A DNA stretch of 64,000 nucleotides, from the NCBI RefSeq assembly GCF_000313135.1, contig NW_004457342.1, forward strand, positions 50,729-114,728, in the 5' to 3' direction. A model generated the notes under the pieces. It had not been told where the DNA came from. It made no database searches and saw only the letters and a program-made list of their open reading frames with translations. The position numbers and the translations under genes are program-made. Below, in pieces: positions 24,454-35,380 of this stretch (position 1 is the first letter of the stretch; each line of letters starts with the position of its first letter). This DNA comes from Acanthamoeba castellanii str. Neff. Lineage: Eukaryota; Discosea; Longamoebia; Acanthamoebidae.

Positions 24454-25192
24454 ATTGATGCCCTTGGTGTTGAATTTCTCTCCTGCCTTCATTGCCTCTC
24501 TTCAATCTCTCTAGTGATTGTTTGCCTCTCCTTGCCCAGAAACAAGATTCACAGATTTCCATGTTTTTCTTTTTTTCTTGTTACCATTTTAGGGGAAAGA
24601 AAATTCCGAAGATTACTTCAAATGCTGTTAAAATGGGTTCCAGGGTGAGGGAAACTCATTCTTCCACTTTGCTGCCACCACCCATGCATTGAGTGCACGC
24701 TGAAATAACAGAGAAGCTGTGAAAGCTGGCCCTTGAGCTTCATGAAGAGAGGAAGAGTGCATGGATGTTGTTACCATCTGTTACTGAGATGCAAAAGCTC
24801 AAGTCTTCATCAACCACCTGTGTGTGAGGGGTGTAAAAAGCATGACCCTCAAAGTCACACGTCAGGAGCATGGCCAGCACACAGGGTCTTGAGCCAGAGT
24901 TCTTGTGTGGCACTTTCATGATATGGGTTGGTGACTTGGATGTGACCCAAATTGTCCCCACATCTCATCTTCTGCAACATCTACTATGCACACTCCCTTT
25001 TGGCGACGGCCAGCGCCATAGGATCTTCCTACCCTTCTACTCCTACGAGGTCGACTTCCATGCACACCACAAACTCAGTGTGGAGGTGCATAACCCTTGC
25101 ACTGGCTCCAGCTCCAGGACATGGGTGTCTCAGTCCCACTTCACCGACATGGCCATTGCTGTGGAATATCGGGTTGTGGTCAGAAGAGGCCT
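24454..25192. other. CpG-poor sequence with one weak open frame
   Basis: An ORF at 24870-25196 (containing RIFLPFYSYEVDFHAHHKLS) ends exactly on the TAA created by the TTAA target site of the next element. It may be an exon cut by that insertion. Nothing else is recognised in the stretch. Confidence 0.35.
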
Positions 25193-25196
25193 TTAA

Positions 25197-25275
25197 GGGA
25201 GCAGTGGGGTCTGGAGTAAAATAAAATTGAGCACCATGGGGCTCAAGTGAGCAGATCAGCGCTCAAAGAATGTGC
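25197..25275 (+). repeat. Left terminal inverted repeat of the TTAA element
   Basis: Begins GGGAGCAGTGGGGTCTGGAG directly after TTAA. It pairs with the complement of 28789-28711. Over the 79 bp the arms differ at four places, each CA or TG here against CG in the right arm. Confidence 0.93.
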
Positions 25276-25729
25276 GTCAAGAAAATGGATTTAAAAAATT
25301 TCAACTATGCGGACATGACCGTCACATGCGCAGTAGAAGCTCTCGCCGGTGGTACTCCAGTGCTTGAACGCGCTCCTGGATGCGTTGCTTCCGTGCCGAC
25401 GGTGGAGGTGTGTTGTGCTTGAGGACTCGTCGAAGTTGCTTGATCTCCTCCATCACCTCCATGGCTTCGTTCTTGGCGGCAATGCTTGAAGGAGAGGGGA
25501 GGATGTGCAGCGCCAGTTCCTCAAGGCGCTCGTCAAAAGTGCGTGGGCGGTGTTGTGACAGCGGAGGAGGCAGTGCGGTGATGGCTGGAAGGGTAGCAAG
25601 AAAGTCCCCCAGGTCGAAGCTGTCTTGTTGCAAAATGAGGGGAGCAGAGGATGGTACGGGTGCTGAGGAGGGCACAGAAGACAATGAGTGAAGGGAAGCA
25701 GCAGGTGTATGTCCTCAATGATGTCAGAC

Positions 25730-26245
25730 AAGGCTCCCCTTAGCCTTGTAGCGTTTTGTGCACCCAGGATAGGTACATGCAAAGGGCTTGCCATCCGTGG
25801 GTGATGGAGGCTGAGAGGCTGTGGAGGATGATGAGTGGGATAGTGAAGAGTAAGATGAGGATGAAGAGGAGGAAGAGGAGGATGATGATGATGATGATGA
25901 TGAAACTTGAGGAAAGGTAGGTGGTGAGACAAGGGGTGGTAAATGGTTGAGCTGCATGTCTTCCTTGCCTGCTTTCTCCTTCCCTTTGGCTTGTTTTGCT
26001 GATGGTGCTGAAGATGGAGGACCAGTCTGCCTCTTGGATGTTGGTTGTGTTATCTCCTGTTGATCATGCCAATCAGCAGTTGGCTGCACATGTGCACACA
26101 CACACAATGGGGCACATACTGTGGGCATGTGACCAAAAACATGGTCCTGTACATGCTGAAGCAGTGTTGCCTTCAACTCACTTGACCTGCAGGGAAGCTT
26201 GTGCTCAACAAGGTATGCCTTGAGGTCTGCCATGACCACTATCAC
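25730..26245 (-). pseudogene. Transposon SAP / Ser-rich / C2H2 protein fragment
   Basis: The minus-strand frame starts MIVVMADLKAYLVEHKLPCR (SAP-like), has a Pro/Lys-rich linker, a run of about 16 serines (GAT/ATC microsatellite at 25880-25905) and a finger start FACTYPGCTKRYKAKGSLV. The frame then stops. Shifting by one base continues to a final His pair, so a single-base change breaks the finger. A downstream frame (25684-25322) encodes a coiled-coil-like tail ending HRRELLLRM. Confidence 0.5.
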
Positions 26246-27119
26246 TCACATAAGAAGAGCAGCCACACACCACACTGTGGGGAAACGCACACTCTCCCAC
26301 TCTATGACCTTGCACACTGTGGGCCACAGACTGGGCTGAGGCTATCTTGGGTTTGTAGGTCACTTTTTTCTTTTGTTGGGCTGCCTCTCCTCGCCTTTCT
26401 GTGCGCCACACCAGATGACCAGTTAGGGCACCACACATGTGCCAGGAAATGTTGTGTACTTGTTTCAGCCTGTGCTTGAGCTCCTTATGCTGTTGTTTGT
26501 ACTGCAGGGTGTGCTTGTAGGCATCTCACTTAGCCCAGTTCCTGACACACCTGCGCCAGGTGGCTTCATGGTGGTGGTTGATCTTGAATCCAAGATGATG
26601 CAACACATCCAGAAGTGATGTGCTCCCTAACATGTAGGTGTCAGCACAGACATATGCATAAAAGGGTGAGTGGGCAAGCAGAAGGGTGAATACTTTCATT
26701 CCGCTCAAGTATCCCAGCATCAAAGAGGGGCCCATACATGACTGTCAGATTGCGCCGCTTGTCTGCTTGCTTGGCTGCTGAGCTGTTCAGAGACTTGATC
26801 TGGTTGGTATTGAATCCATGAAGGTAGCGCTGTCAATCATCAACGTAGCCCTCTATGAACACCCAAAGTGCGTCAACCGCTGCTGCATCATTGACCGGGT
26901 GCAAGTGGGGGGTTGTCTTTTGTGGCTGTGGGGCATGCAGACACTGGGTGTGGCACTCGTCCGTGGTGTGAGGCACAAACCCACGCATGTGGCTGCAGAA
27001 TGCCTCTTCATTCCAGTGATACTTGACACCTGCACAACCTCCCCACACCAGCGCACACACCCACCACATGACATGATCAACACACAAGTGGTGCTGGTGT
27101 TTTACAGGTGTGCTGGCGT

Positions 27120-27760
27120 ACCAAGTAGGAAATGAGTCTTCAGTGAGGCGCCCAGGTCTGCCAAAGCAGGGAAGTCTTCAGTAAGGTGTTCAAAGCTCTT
27201 GATGAGACCCTTCACATAGTGGTTAGGATCTTGATTGATGGTGATGTCCTTGCCAAACTGAGCTTCCATGATTGTGTGGATAGCTGAGTCCCCATCCGCA
27301 GTCACTGAGGTGAGTACAATGCCAGCCTCCTGAGTGTTCATAAGTGGGCCAGATATCAACAACAGGGCAAGCAGAAGCAGAAGTCAGTTGTGGTGCATCT
27401 ACCTTGAGCCAGGCAAGCACAATCACTGAGCCATCACCTTCAGCAGTACTGGAAGTGCCTGTGTAGGTGTGGAGCTCATGCTGAGGGGCGCCAGAAGCAG
27501 TGTCCTTTTGCATGTGCTTGCAGGCAATGATTCCACCTTTGGTGTTTTCTGCAGCAATAACAAGCCAGATGGTGCTGGTTGAGCAGGGGTGCTAAGATGG
27601 GGTACTGGGACATAGGCACATACCTACTTGGGCATCCTGAGCCACAATAGTAGTGTCATTGGCATGCCAACCACGTGAGTCGTAGCGGGTGTCCATGGCG
27701 ATATGTGCCCTCTCTCGGCAAAGAAGAGCAGCAAGCTTGTCTGCCATTGAGGCATTGGTC
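27120..27760 (-). pseudogene. Kolobok-like transposase catalytic region
   Basis: This carries the DDE-like core of the element. HIAMDTRYDSRGWHANDTT supplies the first Asp, then an interrupted middle, then TADGDSAIHTIMEAQFGKD with the second Asp and NQDPNHYVKGLIK with the DxxH…K helix typical of Kolobok enzymes. The exons are joined by CpG-poor gaps and need frame changes (around 27600 and 27360), so the gene is not functional as read. No upstream start is clear. Confidence 0.65.
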
Positions 27761-28710
27761 AGTGTTGTAAGAATTGGGCTGACCTGACAAAAATGTGTGG
27801 CAAAGTGATAAAAAAAATTTCAATAATTACAAGTTGAATCAGCTGAAGGAGAATGGATGGAGACTTGTACCACTTTCTTCATCAGTTGTGCAAACCCTGT
27901 CCTCTCAATGGGTAGGATCCCACCGGCAAGGGCAAATACTGCTTCGAGCCATTCAAATCCAATTCCAGCGATCCCCCACGCGACCAGGAATCGAGTGGGG
28001 GCGTCTCAACAATGAGGGTTCGAGGCCATGGGGGATGTACTTGTGAACTTGACGAAGAACTTGCAGGTCTACATTGAGCATCGAATGGTTGTGGAGAATC
28101 CTCCACCCACCTCCCGCCAATCCTCACACCGCAACGTCGCAGCCTCCATGCAGTGGGGGCACGCCATTAGCCGGAAGACCGCAGCAAACTGCTCAAGCTC
28201 AATAAAGCCAAAGCAGTGCTTGGGCTGCACCTTTGCCCTCGCTCAGGTTTGCCGCCATGGTGGAGAGGCACTTCGGCAGCTCTTGATCCGCGCCAGCTTG
28301 GCCCATCGACGTTTCCGCTCTTCCTGGCACCGTTCCTTCTCCTCTCTTGCCCGCTGCTGTTGCTCCCGCCGCTCCTTCTCTTCTCTCAATTTCTCTTCTC
28401 ACTCATGACGTTGCTTCTCCTCCGCTGCTTGCCTCTCTTCATCTGCTTTTCACTTGCAGTTTTCCTTTCATCTAGCAATCTGGTTGGCGTTGTGCCTCTC
28501 CTTGTAGGCCCTGCGCACAACAGCAGGGTCAAGAAGTTGGAAATTCAACAGCTTCGCCTGCTCCTGTGCGTTGTTCATCTTGTGATACCCTCCGCGTACT
28601 GCGGCCCTGCCCCTAGGCACCACGCTTCTTCGTAACTTTTAGTACCCAAAAGTTTGGTTTTTTTGTGCACCACACAATACCACAAAATCCAGAGCAATAA
28701 AACGCACTTG

Positions 28711-28789
28711 GCGCATTCTTCGAGCGCTGATCTGCTCACTCGAGCCCCACGGTGCTCAATTTTATTTTACTCCAGACCCCACTGCTCCC
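28711..28789 (-). repeat. Right terminal inverted repeat of the TTAA element
   Basis: Complement of the left arm, ending CCCTTAA. It keeps CG at all four sites where the left arm has CA or TG. Confidence 0.93.
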
Positions 28790-28793
28790 TTAA

Positions 28794-29033
28794 CCCTAAT
28801 TCTCGCCCCTCCCTCAATCAAAGTACCACCCAGCCTGGCCACTTGTGCCCCCCTTCTCTCTCTCGAATAAAGTGTCCATACGAGGCGCGCGGCCAAACGA
28901 ATGGATTCTTCACCTTGACAAGAATAGACGTTCCCATGTAGCAAGAAAACAGTGCACACACACCGCCGCTACTCGCGCCTTTTAGTGGACATAACTTTTA
29001 ATTTTTTACAAGAATTTGTTTGGCCCACACACG
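28794..29033. other. Spacer right of the TTAA element
   Basis: No recognisable gene. CpG frequency rises back to host level across this stretch. Confidence 0.4.
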
Positions 29034-29307
29034 CTACTGGCTCTCCAGCGCAGCTAGTGACTTTTCGATACCGTCGAGCCTCACTCTGATACGACGGCAC
29101 TCCTGCATAACGGCGTCTAATTCTTCCTGGTTCATAGCCACGAATAAATTAACTACAACACACATACACACATACACAAGTATTTATACCTGAGCGTCCC
29201 CAGCCCCGCCGGACCCAACGCGAACGCCGCGCAGGCCGTCAGAGTGCCGTGCCGGAAGCCCGTCAGGAGGGTCGCAGCCGTCACGTACGTCCCACCGATG
29301 AGTGCGA
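29034..29307 (-). pseudogene. 3' exons of a membrane-protein gene, 5' end missing
   Basis: On the minus strand an acceptor TTTTTTTCAG precedes an exon reading ALIGGTYVTAATLLTGFRHG then TLTACAAFALGPAG, a hydrophobic Gly/Ala-rich hairpin. An intron starts GTATAAATAC (about 29188), and the last exon encodes EELDAVMQECRRIRVRLDGI plus EKSLAALESQ and TAG at 29036-29034. Upstream exons would have to overlap the F-box sequence on the other strand. The hydrophobic pair resembles Tim17/NDUFA11-type membrane segments, but this is only suggestive. Confidence 0.4.
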
Positions 29308-29327
29308 CAGCTGAAAAAAACAACACC

Positions 29328-29757
29328 ATGCAGCAGCAACGCAAGCGCCCTCGTATTGAAGAAACAAACATCAGCGGCCTGCCCAACGAGATCTGGCTCC
29401 TCATCCTGTCGTTCGTGCCCGAGTGGCTCAACCTGCACTTTGTCTGCCGCGATTTCTACGCCATCTTCGATCGGATCTACTACGAGCCCAAACGCCGGCT
29501 CACCCCAAGGCCCGCGTTAAGGCGATCGAGAACGGCACCCATCGGTTCATCGAGCTCGCAGGAACTATCCGCCCCAGCAACCTCGACCTACTGCGCTGGG
29601 CTCGATGGGCAATCGGAGAAGCCTCTCGCATTCGGGACTCACGAGGATCCTGGTGAAGGGCATCGCATTGAACGATGCAAGGAGGGCAGATTTCGTGGCC
29701 TTTTGGGAGATGGGCTGGCCACAATATATCGATTTCGATTTCGACGACATATAATAA
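29328..29757 (+). pseudogene. F-box protein, frameshifted
   Basis: ATG at 29328 (MQQQRKRPRIEETN) leads into a clear F-box (ISGLPNEIWLLILSFVPEWL, HFVCRDFYAIFD), the Skp1-binding module of SCF ubiquitin ligases. Then KRRLTP is followed by a shift at the CCCC run near 29505 into KAIENGTHRFIELAGTIRPS, and a second shift near 29640 into ILVKGIALNDARRADFVAFW and a stop near 29752. The later part resembles the substrate region of amoeba F-box/ankyrin-like proteins. Two frame changes in 430 bp make it a pseudogene unless the assembly is wrong. Confidence 0.6.
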
Positions 29758-29789
29758 AACCATCCGTGGTTAGTTGGATTGTTGAACAG

Positions 29790-29905
29790 CTAGCGCACTG
29801 CTTGGGCATGTTGGGCCATAATGAGACAGAGCGCAAGCAACGTGAGGCCAAGGCCAGAGCATCGCAACACTCGCGAGAAGAAGCGTGGCCGCGTTGTGTG
29901 AGGTT
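29790..29905 (-). pseudogene. Signal-peptide exon fragment duplicated from the beta-helix gene
   Basis: The minus strand reads FFSRVLRCSGLGLTLLALCL then IMAQHAQA, nearly the same as the signal-peptide exon of the beta-helix gene at 32988 (FFSQGMRYSGLGFALLALCL). No beta-helix exons follow. Two residues later the sequence meets a stop and the 3' end of the F-box pseudogene. It is the broken first exon of a tandem copy. Confidence 0.65.
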
Positions 29906-30104
29906 GTTGACGCCTTTGTTGTGTTTCGAAAAGTGAGACTTGGTTTTGCGTCCCACGGTTGCCCAACAGCGGCCTATTGGTGCGATACTCCGGGCCAATA
30001 GCCACAATGTTGATTGTATACTGCAGATCCTCTATAGTGTCTAGAAGATTAAGCACAGGTACAAGGTACAAGATCGGTCTTGTTGAAGACTGGACAAGTA
30101 AGGT

Positions 30105-32988
30105 TCACGCCTGCAGGAACAACGCGGAGACCGAGCGCGAGGCCGCCAGGAAGAAGCCCGTGGCGACCGAGGCCGACGAGCCATCGCCATCGCTGTTGGC
30201 GCCAGCAGAGTTGGCCTGGGTGCCGTACTCGACGAAGCCCACGCTGGGCTTGCTCGCTCGCGCGTAGCCTGATCACCACCATCACAATGAATTGCAAGAA
30301 CAGGAGAAAGTCTTGGAATCGCGAGCCATCGTCATCACCACAGTTGTGGGTGGGTGGTGGATGTACCGTTGTAGTCGGTTTGGACGCTAGCCAGAGCAAC
30401 ACCAACGCCGCGAGCCGGCGACGAGGCTCCCTGATGGCCGGCGCACGAGTTGTGAGATGTTGAGGCGTGTCAGCGCAGTAAAAGGAAGTAATACTAAAGT
30501 GATTGGTACCAGGTAAAAGTCGGTCAAGGGCGAGCCGATGGTGGGAAGGCGGCCACTGGCGAAGTTGATGAGCGTCGAATTGACGGCCAGCGATGTTCTC
30601 GTGCCCGACGTGTCGGTACAGTTGGTCGGAATGCTGATAGAAATGCACTTAGTCAGCACTGCCGCTGCACAAATGGAGGATTGGTACCGGTGGCTGGGTT
30701 GGTGCGTACGTGTTAACTCCGACCCAGACATTGTTGGAAATGGTCCACCCGCTTCTCTGTCCAGCTGCATAGCGTGCAAGATTTAGGTCGTGGCTGGCTG
30801 ATGGGAGTGATGGGAGCGCGTACACATGCAAGTCCACGAGGGCTTGAGGGAAGCAAAGAGATGGTCGACCACATCAGTTCGATTGGTGAGCAAATGAATA
30901 AATAAATAGATAAAGATATGCGAGATAATGCGAATGTGGGTACCTTGGTCCAGATCAGGTTGTTCCTAAACTCGTTGCCCGACGACACGACGTTCCTTTG
31001 CTGCGGCCAGGTGAAGGGTCCGATCTGATTGTGGTGTAAAAAAACAAATCAATTCGGCATCGAAGTGAGTGTGTGCGCAGCGCCATGTGACGTGCGATGG
31101 CGTACTCCGGTGGCGTTCGGGTTCCAGATGGTGTTGTAGTAGATGCGCACATTGTTCACCCAGTTCTGAAGTCCAGCGCATCGCTGTGTTTAGGGCTGGA
31201 ACTCAGGCACAGCTTGAAAGACGACGACGTACAGTGCCAACGTAAAAGTTGGAGATGCCATTGGTGCCAACGAGCAGGTTGTTCTTGATGGTCACATTGA
31301 AGCTTGGTTGCGGATTGGCCTGGATTTGAAGGCCCGCAACACCGTCAGCAGACATTTGAAAAATGTGAACGCAGCCACACAGTCGTACCATCCAAGTTTC
31401 GGCTCCTACGAGGATGCCGGTCGCCGGCCAGGTGTAGGTCGTGGTGCGGTAGTAGAAGGGGTTCTTGGAGTAGATGTAGTTGCTGTCGATCACCACACCG
31501 TCCGCGTTGTCCACATCTGTGTCGAGGTTGTGGGGAGGGGTTGAGCATGGTGGTGGAATCATTATGCACAAACCAGATGGGCACGTACAGATGTTGACAG
31601 AGTAGGTGTCGTAGACCACGTTGTGCCTAACAATACAGCCGGACACCTGGATGAAAGAGAGACAAACAGTGCGTCGCACCGAAGTGAGTTGATTTCGAAT
31701 CCTAAAAGGCGGCAAGCTGAAATCAAATGGGACCTGAATGCAGTCGATGCCCTCGCCCCAGCTGTTGTAGACCTTGTTGTATTCGATCAGCCAGTTCTTA
31801 AGAGGCTTGCCTGAGCACGAGTTACTCCTGCGCGGGTGTGATTGTTGTTGTGTTGTAACGTCAGTCACACATACACACAGCAAAGGACTTGGGGCTGCGG
31901 CGGGGAGCATACGAGACAACTTGCGCCCAGGACCCGTATTTGCCAGCATAGTTTTGCATGCATCCATTGTAGACCGTGTTGTTGCGGAGCACCACGTTGT
32001 CACCACAGCCTCCGATTCCTCTGCAACCAACCAACTTCAGAATGGGCATGAAGTTGTGTGGGCTGAGAGGCAAAGATGTCGTGATTGTTTTGATGCCTTG
32101 CGTTCTAGGAAGTACCTGATCTGTACGTCATGCACCAGGCAGTTCTGGACCACAGTGTCACTATTGTAATAGAACGAAATACCTGTTTATATATGCAGAA
32201 GGAAGCAATGTGTTTAGAAAGACAGATGAATTTTCAGCCAAATGGAGGTGTGCTTACCGGACTGAGTCGAGTTGCGGACGATGATGTTGTCCAATATGAT
32301 GAAGTGACAAATGTTGAGTCTCACGAGCCCCTGTGGAGTTGTGAAAATGGTTGTTAGGTCCGAAAGATTCCTGAGGTGGCGAGGGTCAAGGTGGGCCGAC
32401 GAACCTGCCAGTCGCCAGGGGTCGCGGTGGTGCCATCAACAATGGCGCGCGTGCCGGGATAGCTGGTGATGGTGATCGGTTTGTCCTTCGTGCCCTGTGG
32501 GATGTTGGAATTCAACATGGTCAATCAACCTTAGGTCATCATTTCAGGTGGTCCGAACAACGTGAACGTACATTGATGTTCTGCAGGGTCTGCACCTTGG
32601 TGAACGTCCCTGCGAAATGAACACATGAGAGAAGCGAGATCATTGGCAAGAGTGGATTAAACGCCCAACACAAGACCCCATATCAGCCCTACAGTACCGC
32701 GCATGTAGACGATGTCGCCCGGCTTGACCTTGTAGCTGTAGATGGCGTCGAGCGAGGTGAAGTTGCCCTTCCCGCTCTCATCCACCACCCATGTTGTCTG
32801 CAGATGCACCACACACCCCCAAGTTGAGCGTCTTTTGCATGAGCCGATTGCACAAGTACCACCAACAGCACCCCTGAAGTTGACGGGAAATATACCGCTT
32901 GCGCGTATTGGACCAGTAGGAGACACAGGGCCAGCAGCGCAAAGCCGAGGCCAGAGTACCGCATCCCTTGCGAGAAGAATGGCTGCAT
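30105..32988 (-). CDS. Secreted right-handed parallel beta-helix protein, about 14 exons
   Basis: ATG at 32988 opens MQPFFSQGMRYSGLGFALLA and a signal peptide ending VQYAQA. Successive short exons carry the pectate-lyase-like repeat: VDESGKGNFTSLDAIYSYKV, KPITITSYPGTRAIVDGTT, HFIILDNIIVRNS, GISFYYNSDTVVQNCLVHDV, NVVLRNNTVYNGCMQNYAGK, NWLIEYNKVYNSWGEGIDCI, GCIVRHNVVYDTYSV, GVVIDSNYIYSKN, FNVTIKNNLLVGTNGIS, VRIYYNTIWNPN, EFRNNLIWTK, GWTISNNVWVGV. The C-terminus (SVATGFFLAASRSVSALFLQ) is Ser-rich then hydrophobic, compatible with a GPI-anchor signal. Likely a cell-surface or secreted carbohydrate-binding or lyase-like protein; catalytic residues cannot be assigned. Confidence 0.8.
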
Positions 32989-33544
32989 CACTGTTGTTGT
33001 AGTTAACTGTAAGAAGCTCGGGTGAGGTCTGTGTCTGGTGTCGCAGTGTCTTTTAGGGTGTTTCGGTGGCCCAGGAGGTGGTATTGGGTAGCCCAAGATG
33101 ATGGGGATTGGCGCAAGGGATCCGGTCGATCTCCGCCCCACTCCCGCGATTGGTTGGTGCCGATCCTAGGATCACAACAGCAATCGGCGGTATCATCCTT
33201 TCGGCTCTTTGGCTGAAGCCAATAAAATTTAATTCACGCCACGTCGTGCTGACTGTCTGCCGAATCGCGAATCGGCCAAAAGTCGAAAAAAAGGCGGATT
33301 TGGTTGAATCGAGCAATATTTTGCCAATCGTTTTCATATATATTTGAGATTAATTCCGGGAGTCCAATCGGGGCTCAGCCGAAAAGAAAATAGAAAGAAA
33401 TCAGAAAAACATGACCCTGCTGCCTAAATGTGAGGCACTTGGAAACTGTTGTGGAGGGTCAAAGTTGTGTACTTTTTCGGGCAATTGCAAGCAATCGCAG
33501 TCGATCTCTGCTTTGCTTCCTTCACACATTATCCCACATTCCCA
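32989..33544. other. Upstream region of the beta-helix gene
   Basis: No supported gene; presumed promoter side of the gene to the left. Confidence 0.4.
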
Positions 33545-33775
33545 AATTGTGCGCATGCTTCAGAATCAACACGCCGACGGACACGTCGTCATCACCCTCG
33601 ACAATGCGGTAGCCCGCCGCACGCGCCCTCGCCGCCTCCGATCCGATCAAAAAGATGCGCTGGAGCGTCCTCAGCATGTCGAAGTTCAGATCTGTGCCGC
33701 CGTCGTTGTGCTAGCCAGGATTAGGGTCCCGGTTTCGTCGTATCTCGCGAGCGCCGACAACAACAACACTTAAAA
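33545..33775 (-). pseudogene. Orphan exon-like fragment
   Basis: One minus-strand frame has host-like codon use (FDMLRTLQRIFLIGSEAARA then RAAGYRIVEGDDDVSVGVLI) but no start, stop context or neighbouring exons. Function unknown. Confidence 0.3.
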
Positions 33776-34078
33776 AACAGCACATGCATGGTGTCCGATG
33801 CCGGCCGAAGAGATCGCCGCCGCCGCCACGCAGCTGCCGCCGACGCCGACGCAACCTCGCTCCACTTTCTGGAAGAGGTGTTGCACTATCTCATCTCCTC
33901 CCTCGATAGACAGATTTTAGGCCAATGCCAGTGGACAGCGTTTTATTAGGGCAACGCCCCGCATTTTAAAGTGGACAGCGTTTTAGGGCAACTTTGTTGG
34001 TTCTTTTTGTCGGCGCCCTGACATTTTCCAGTGTGCGGAGGATAGCCACAAGCTCAGACCAACTACACACTCGCGAGC
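33776..34078. other. Spacer with short direct repeat
   Basis: GTGGACAGCGTTTTA occurs twice (about 33932 and 33971), each followed by GGGCAAC. This is upstream of the next gene and may be promoter-related; no gene is seen. Confidence 0.45.
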
Positions 34079-34910
34079 ATGCAGGCCTGCTTCAAGTGGT
34101 TGGCTGTGGTGGTGATGATTGTGTGCGCGCTCTGCGCCGCCTCGAATGGAGCCGAACTGTTTTTAGCTCGGTACCAAGACAGCGGATGTTCAGTCCTCGC
34201 GGAGAACTACCAGGTCCAGCCTGACGGGAACTGCACGCCAAGCCAACCCTACGACTACGAAAGCGTCTTCTATTCGTTCGCCACTGACGTCGCCAACGCC
34301 ACAGCTGCCAAGTAAGTGTTAATAAGAGATATCAGAGATCAGTTCTCGCCTTGAAGGTTGTTTATTAACCTCATTTGGTTATGGGTATAGGTATCGCTAC
34401 GCTTGTGACTCCCAGTGTGAGGACTGCCTGGCTCAAGGGACGACAGTCTTCGGACACTGCAACTCTATCTTTTCAGCATTCGGTTATTCGGCGATCTGGC
34501 GCGCTCAGCCTGCCAAGTTGCAGGTCGAGTTCTTCTCTGACGCACGATGCACCACTCTCCTGCCCGAGCTGAGCGGTGCCTTCGCCAGTGGTGTGTGCAT
34601 GGCCAGCAAAGAGCTGAACTACAACTCGCGCTACTCCTTGGTGAATGGAGAGAAGGGACAACCGCTGGTCCTGTATGGCCTTGGATGCCCCCGCACTACC
34701 TGTTCTTTTTGCTACCCATATGGCCAGGCTCAACTCAACACCTGCTTCCAAGTCGGTATGATATACTTGCCGCCGCACATGTTCCAATATCACTACCCTT
34801 GAGTGACCATTCTTCATCTTCTTGACACGAATCAATCAACTAACACCAACTTCAGCCCCCTGGCGCAGATGGGCAAAGGTGAGCATCGTAAACTGAACCA
34901 CTGCGGCGAC
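34079..34910 (+). CDS. Secreted Cys-rich protein, unknown family, spliced
   Basis: ATG at 34079 gives a signal peptide (CFKWLAVVVMIVCALCAASN). Exon 1 ends at 34313. The intron ends TATGGGTATAG at 34391, and exon 2 encodes CDSQCEDCLAQGTTVFGHCN, VEFFSDARCTTLLPELSG and GCPRTTCSFCYPYGQAQLNT. The many spaced Cys suggest an extracellular disulfide-bonded domain. An intron starting GTATGATATAC (34758) leads to a short last exon; the exact stop near 34900 is uncertain. Other amoeba secreted families share this style, but I cannot name it. Confidence 0.6.
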
Positions 34911-35033
34911 GACATGCGACTCCGGCGGACGATGGACGACATGCGACTCCCAACATGCGACATCCTCCTTCCCTTGTTTCCCTTCTGCTCCCTTCGAGGG
35001 TTGACCAACTATGACTTTTTCGCCTTTGTCGGC

Positions 35034-35378
35034 TCAGAGCTGGGGGGGCTGTTTCTTGCTGGAGGAGACCAGCTCGGTGAAAACGTTGGGTACGGCCTTA
35101 CCAAAAGCGACAGGGACAAAGTTGGGGGGTGGTGTTTTATTTACCCCAGAGGCCATGAAATTGTCAAACACCTTTCTCACCACTTCGTCGTTGCATCCGC
35201 CACCCACCACAACCGAGAGCGACCCCTTGGCTTGCTTGACGTTGGACATGCAGGCCTTCCCCTTCACGATGAGCTTGGCATCCTTGTCGATTTCACAGTT
35301 GTTGTCCATGTGAATCCACTTGGCTGCTGTCAGGCATAAGACAGAAAAACACACAAGTGTAAAAGGCCAACACCACAA
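35034..35378 (-). CDS. Small protein with Val/Gly-rich core, start unresolved
   Basis: The frame reads AAKWIHMDNNCEIDKDAKLI then KGKACMSNVKQAKGSLSVVV, GGGCNDEVVRKVFDNFMASG and FGKAVPNVFTELVSSSKK. It carries normal CpG, so it belongs to the host-like side. No ATG lies upstream in frame. A splice acceptor (CTGACAG at about 35326) or the internal Met at about 35308 could give the start, or the 5' end was lost at the boundary with the virus-like block, which begins two bases away. Confidence 0.45.
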   Translation of the reverse strand: MWCWPFTLVCFSVLCLTAAKWIHMDNNCEIDKDAKLIVKGKACMSNVKQAKGSLSVVVGGGCNDEVVRKVFDNFMASGVNKTPPPNFVPVAFGKAVPNVFTELVSSSKKQPPQL

Positions 35379-35380
35379 CC

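Larger units (their letters stand above)
25193..28793 (-). mobile_element. Kolobok-like DNA transposon with TTAA target duplication
   Basis: A 3.6-kb element is bounded by TTAA at 25193-25196 and 28790-28793 and by 79-bp inverted repeats. Degraded coding sequence on the minus strand includes, from right to left, a coiled-coil Glu/Arg-rich start (about 28580-28240), a CPHCM…C segment (about 28160), MDTRYDSRGWHANDTTIV (27700), ENTKGGIIACKHMQKD, TSSTAEGDGSVI, and VTADGDSAIHTIMEAQFGKD with DPNHYVKGLIKSFEHL (27290-27190). A SAP-like start ADLKAYLVEHKLPCRSSELK (26240), a serine run and a frame-shifted C2H2 finger (FACTYPGCTKRYKAK, 25760) follow. The DxRxxSRGW…EGDG…D..H..K order plus TTAA sites fits Kolobok-type transposases. 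Confidence 0.8.

Noticed and set aside
25193..28793. piggyBac classification
   Set aside because: TTAA sites fit, but ends begin GGGAG rather than CCY, and the DxRxxSRGW…DPNHYVK core fits Kolobok-type enzymes better.
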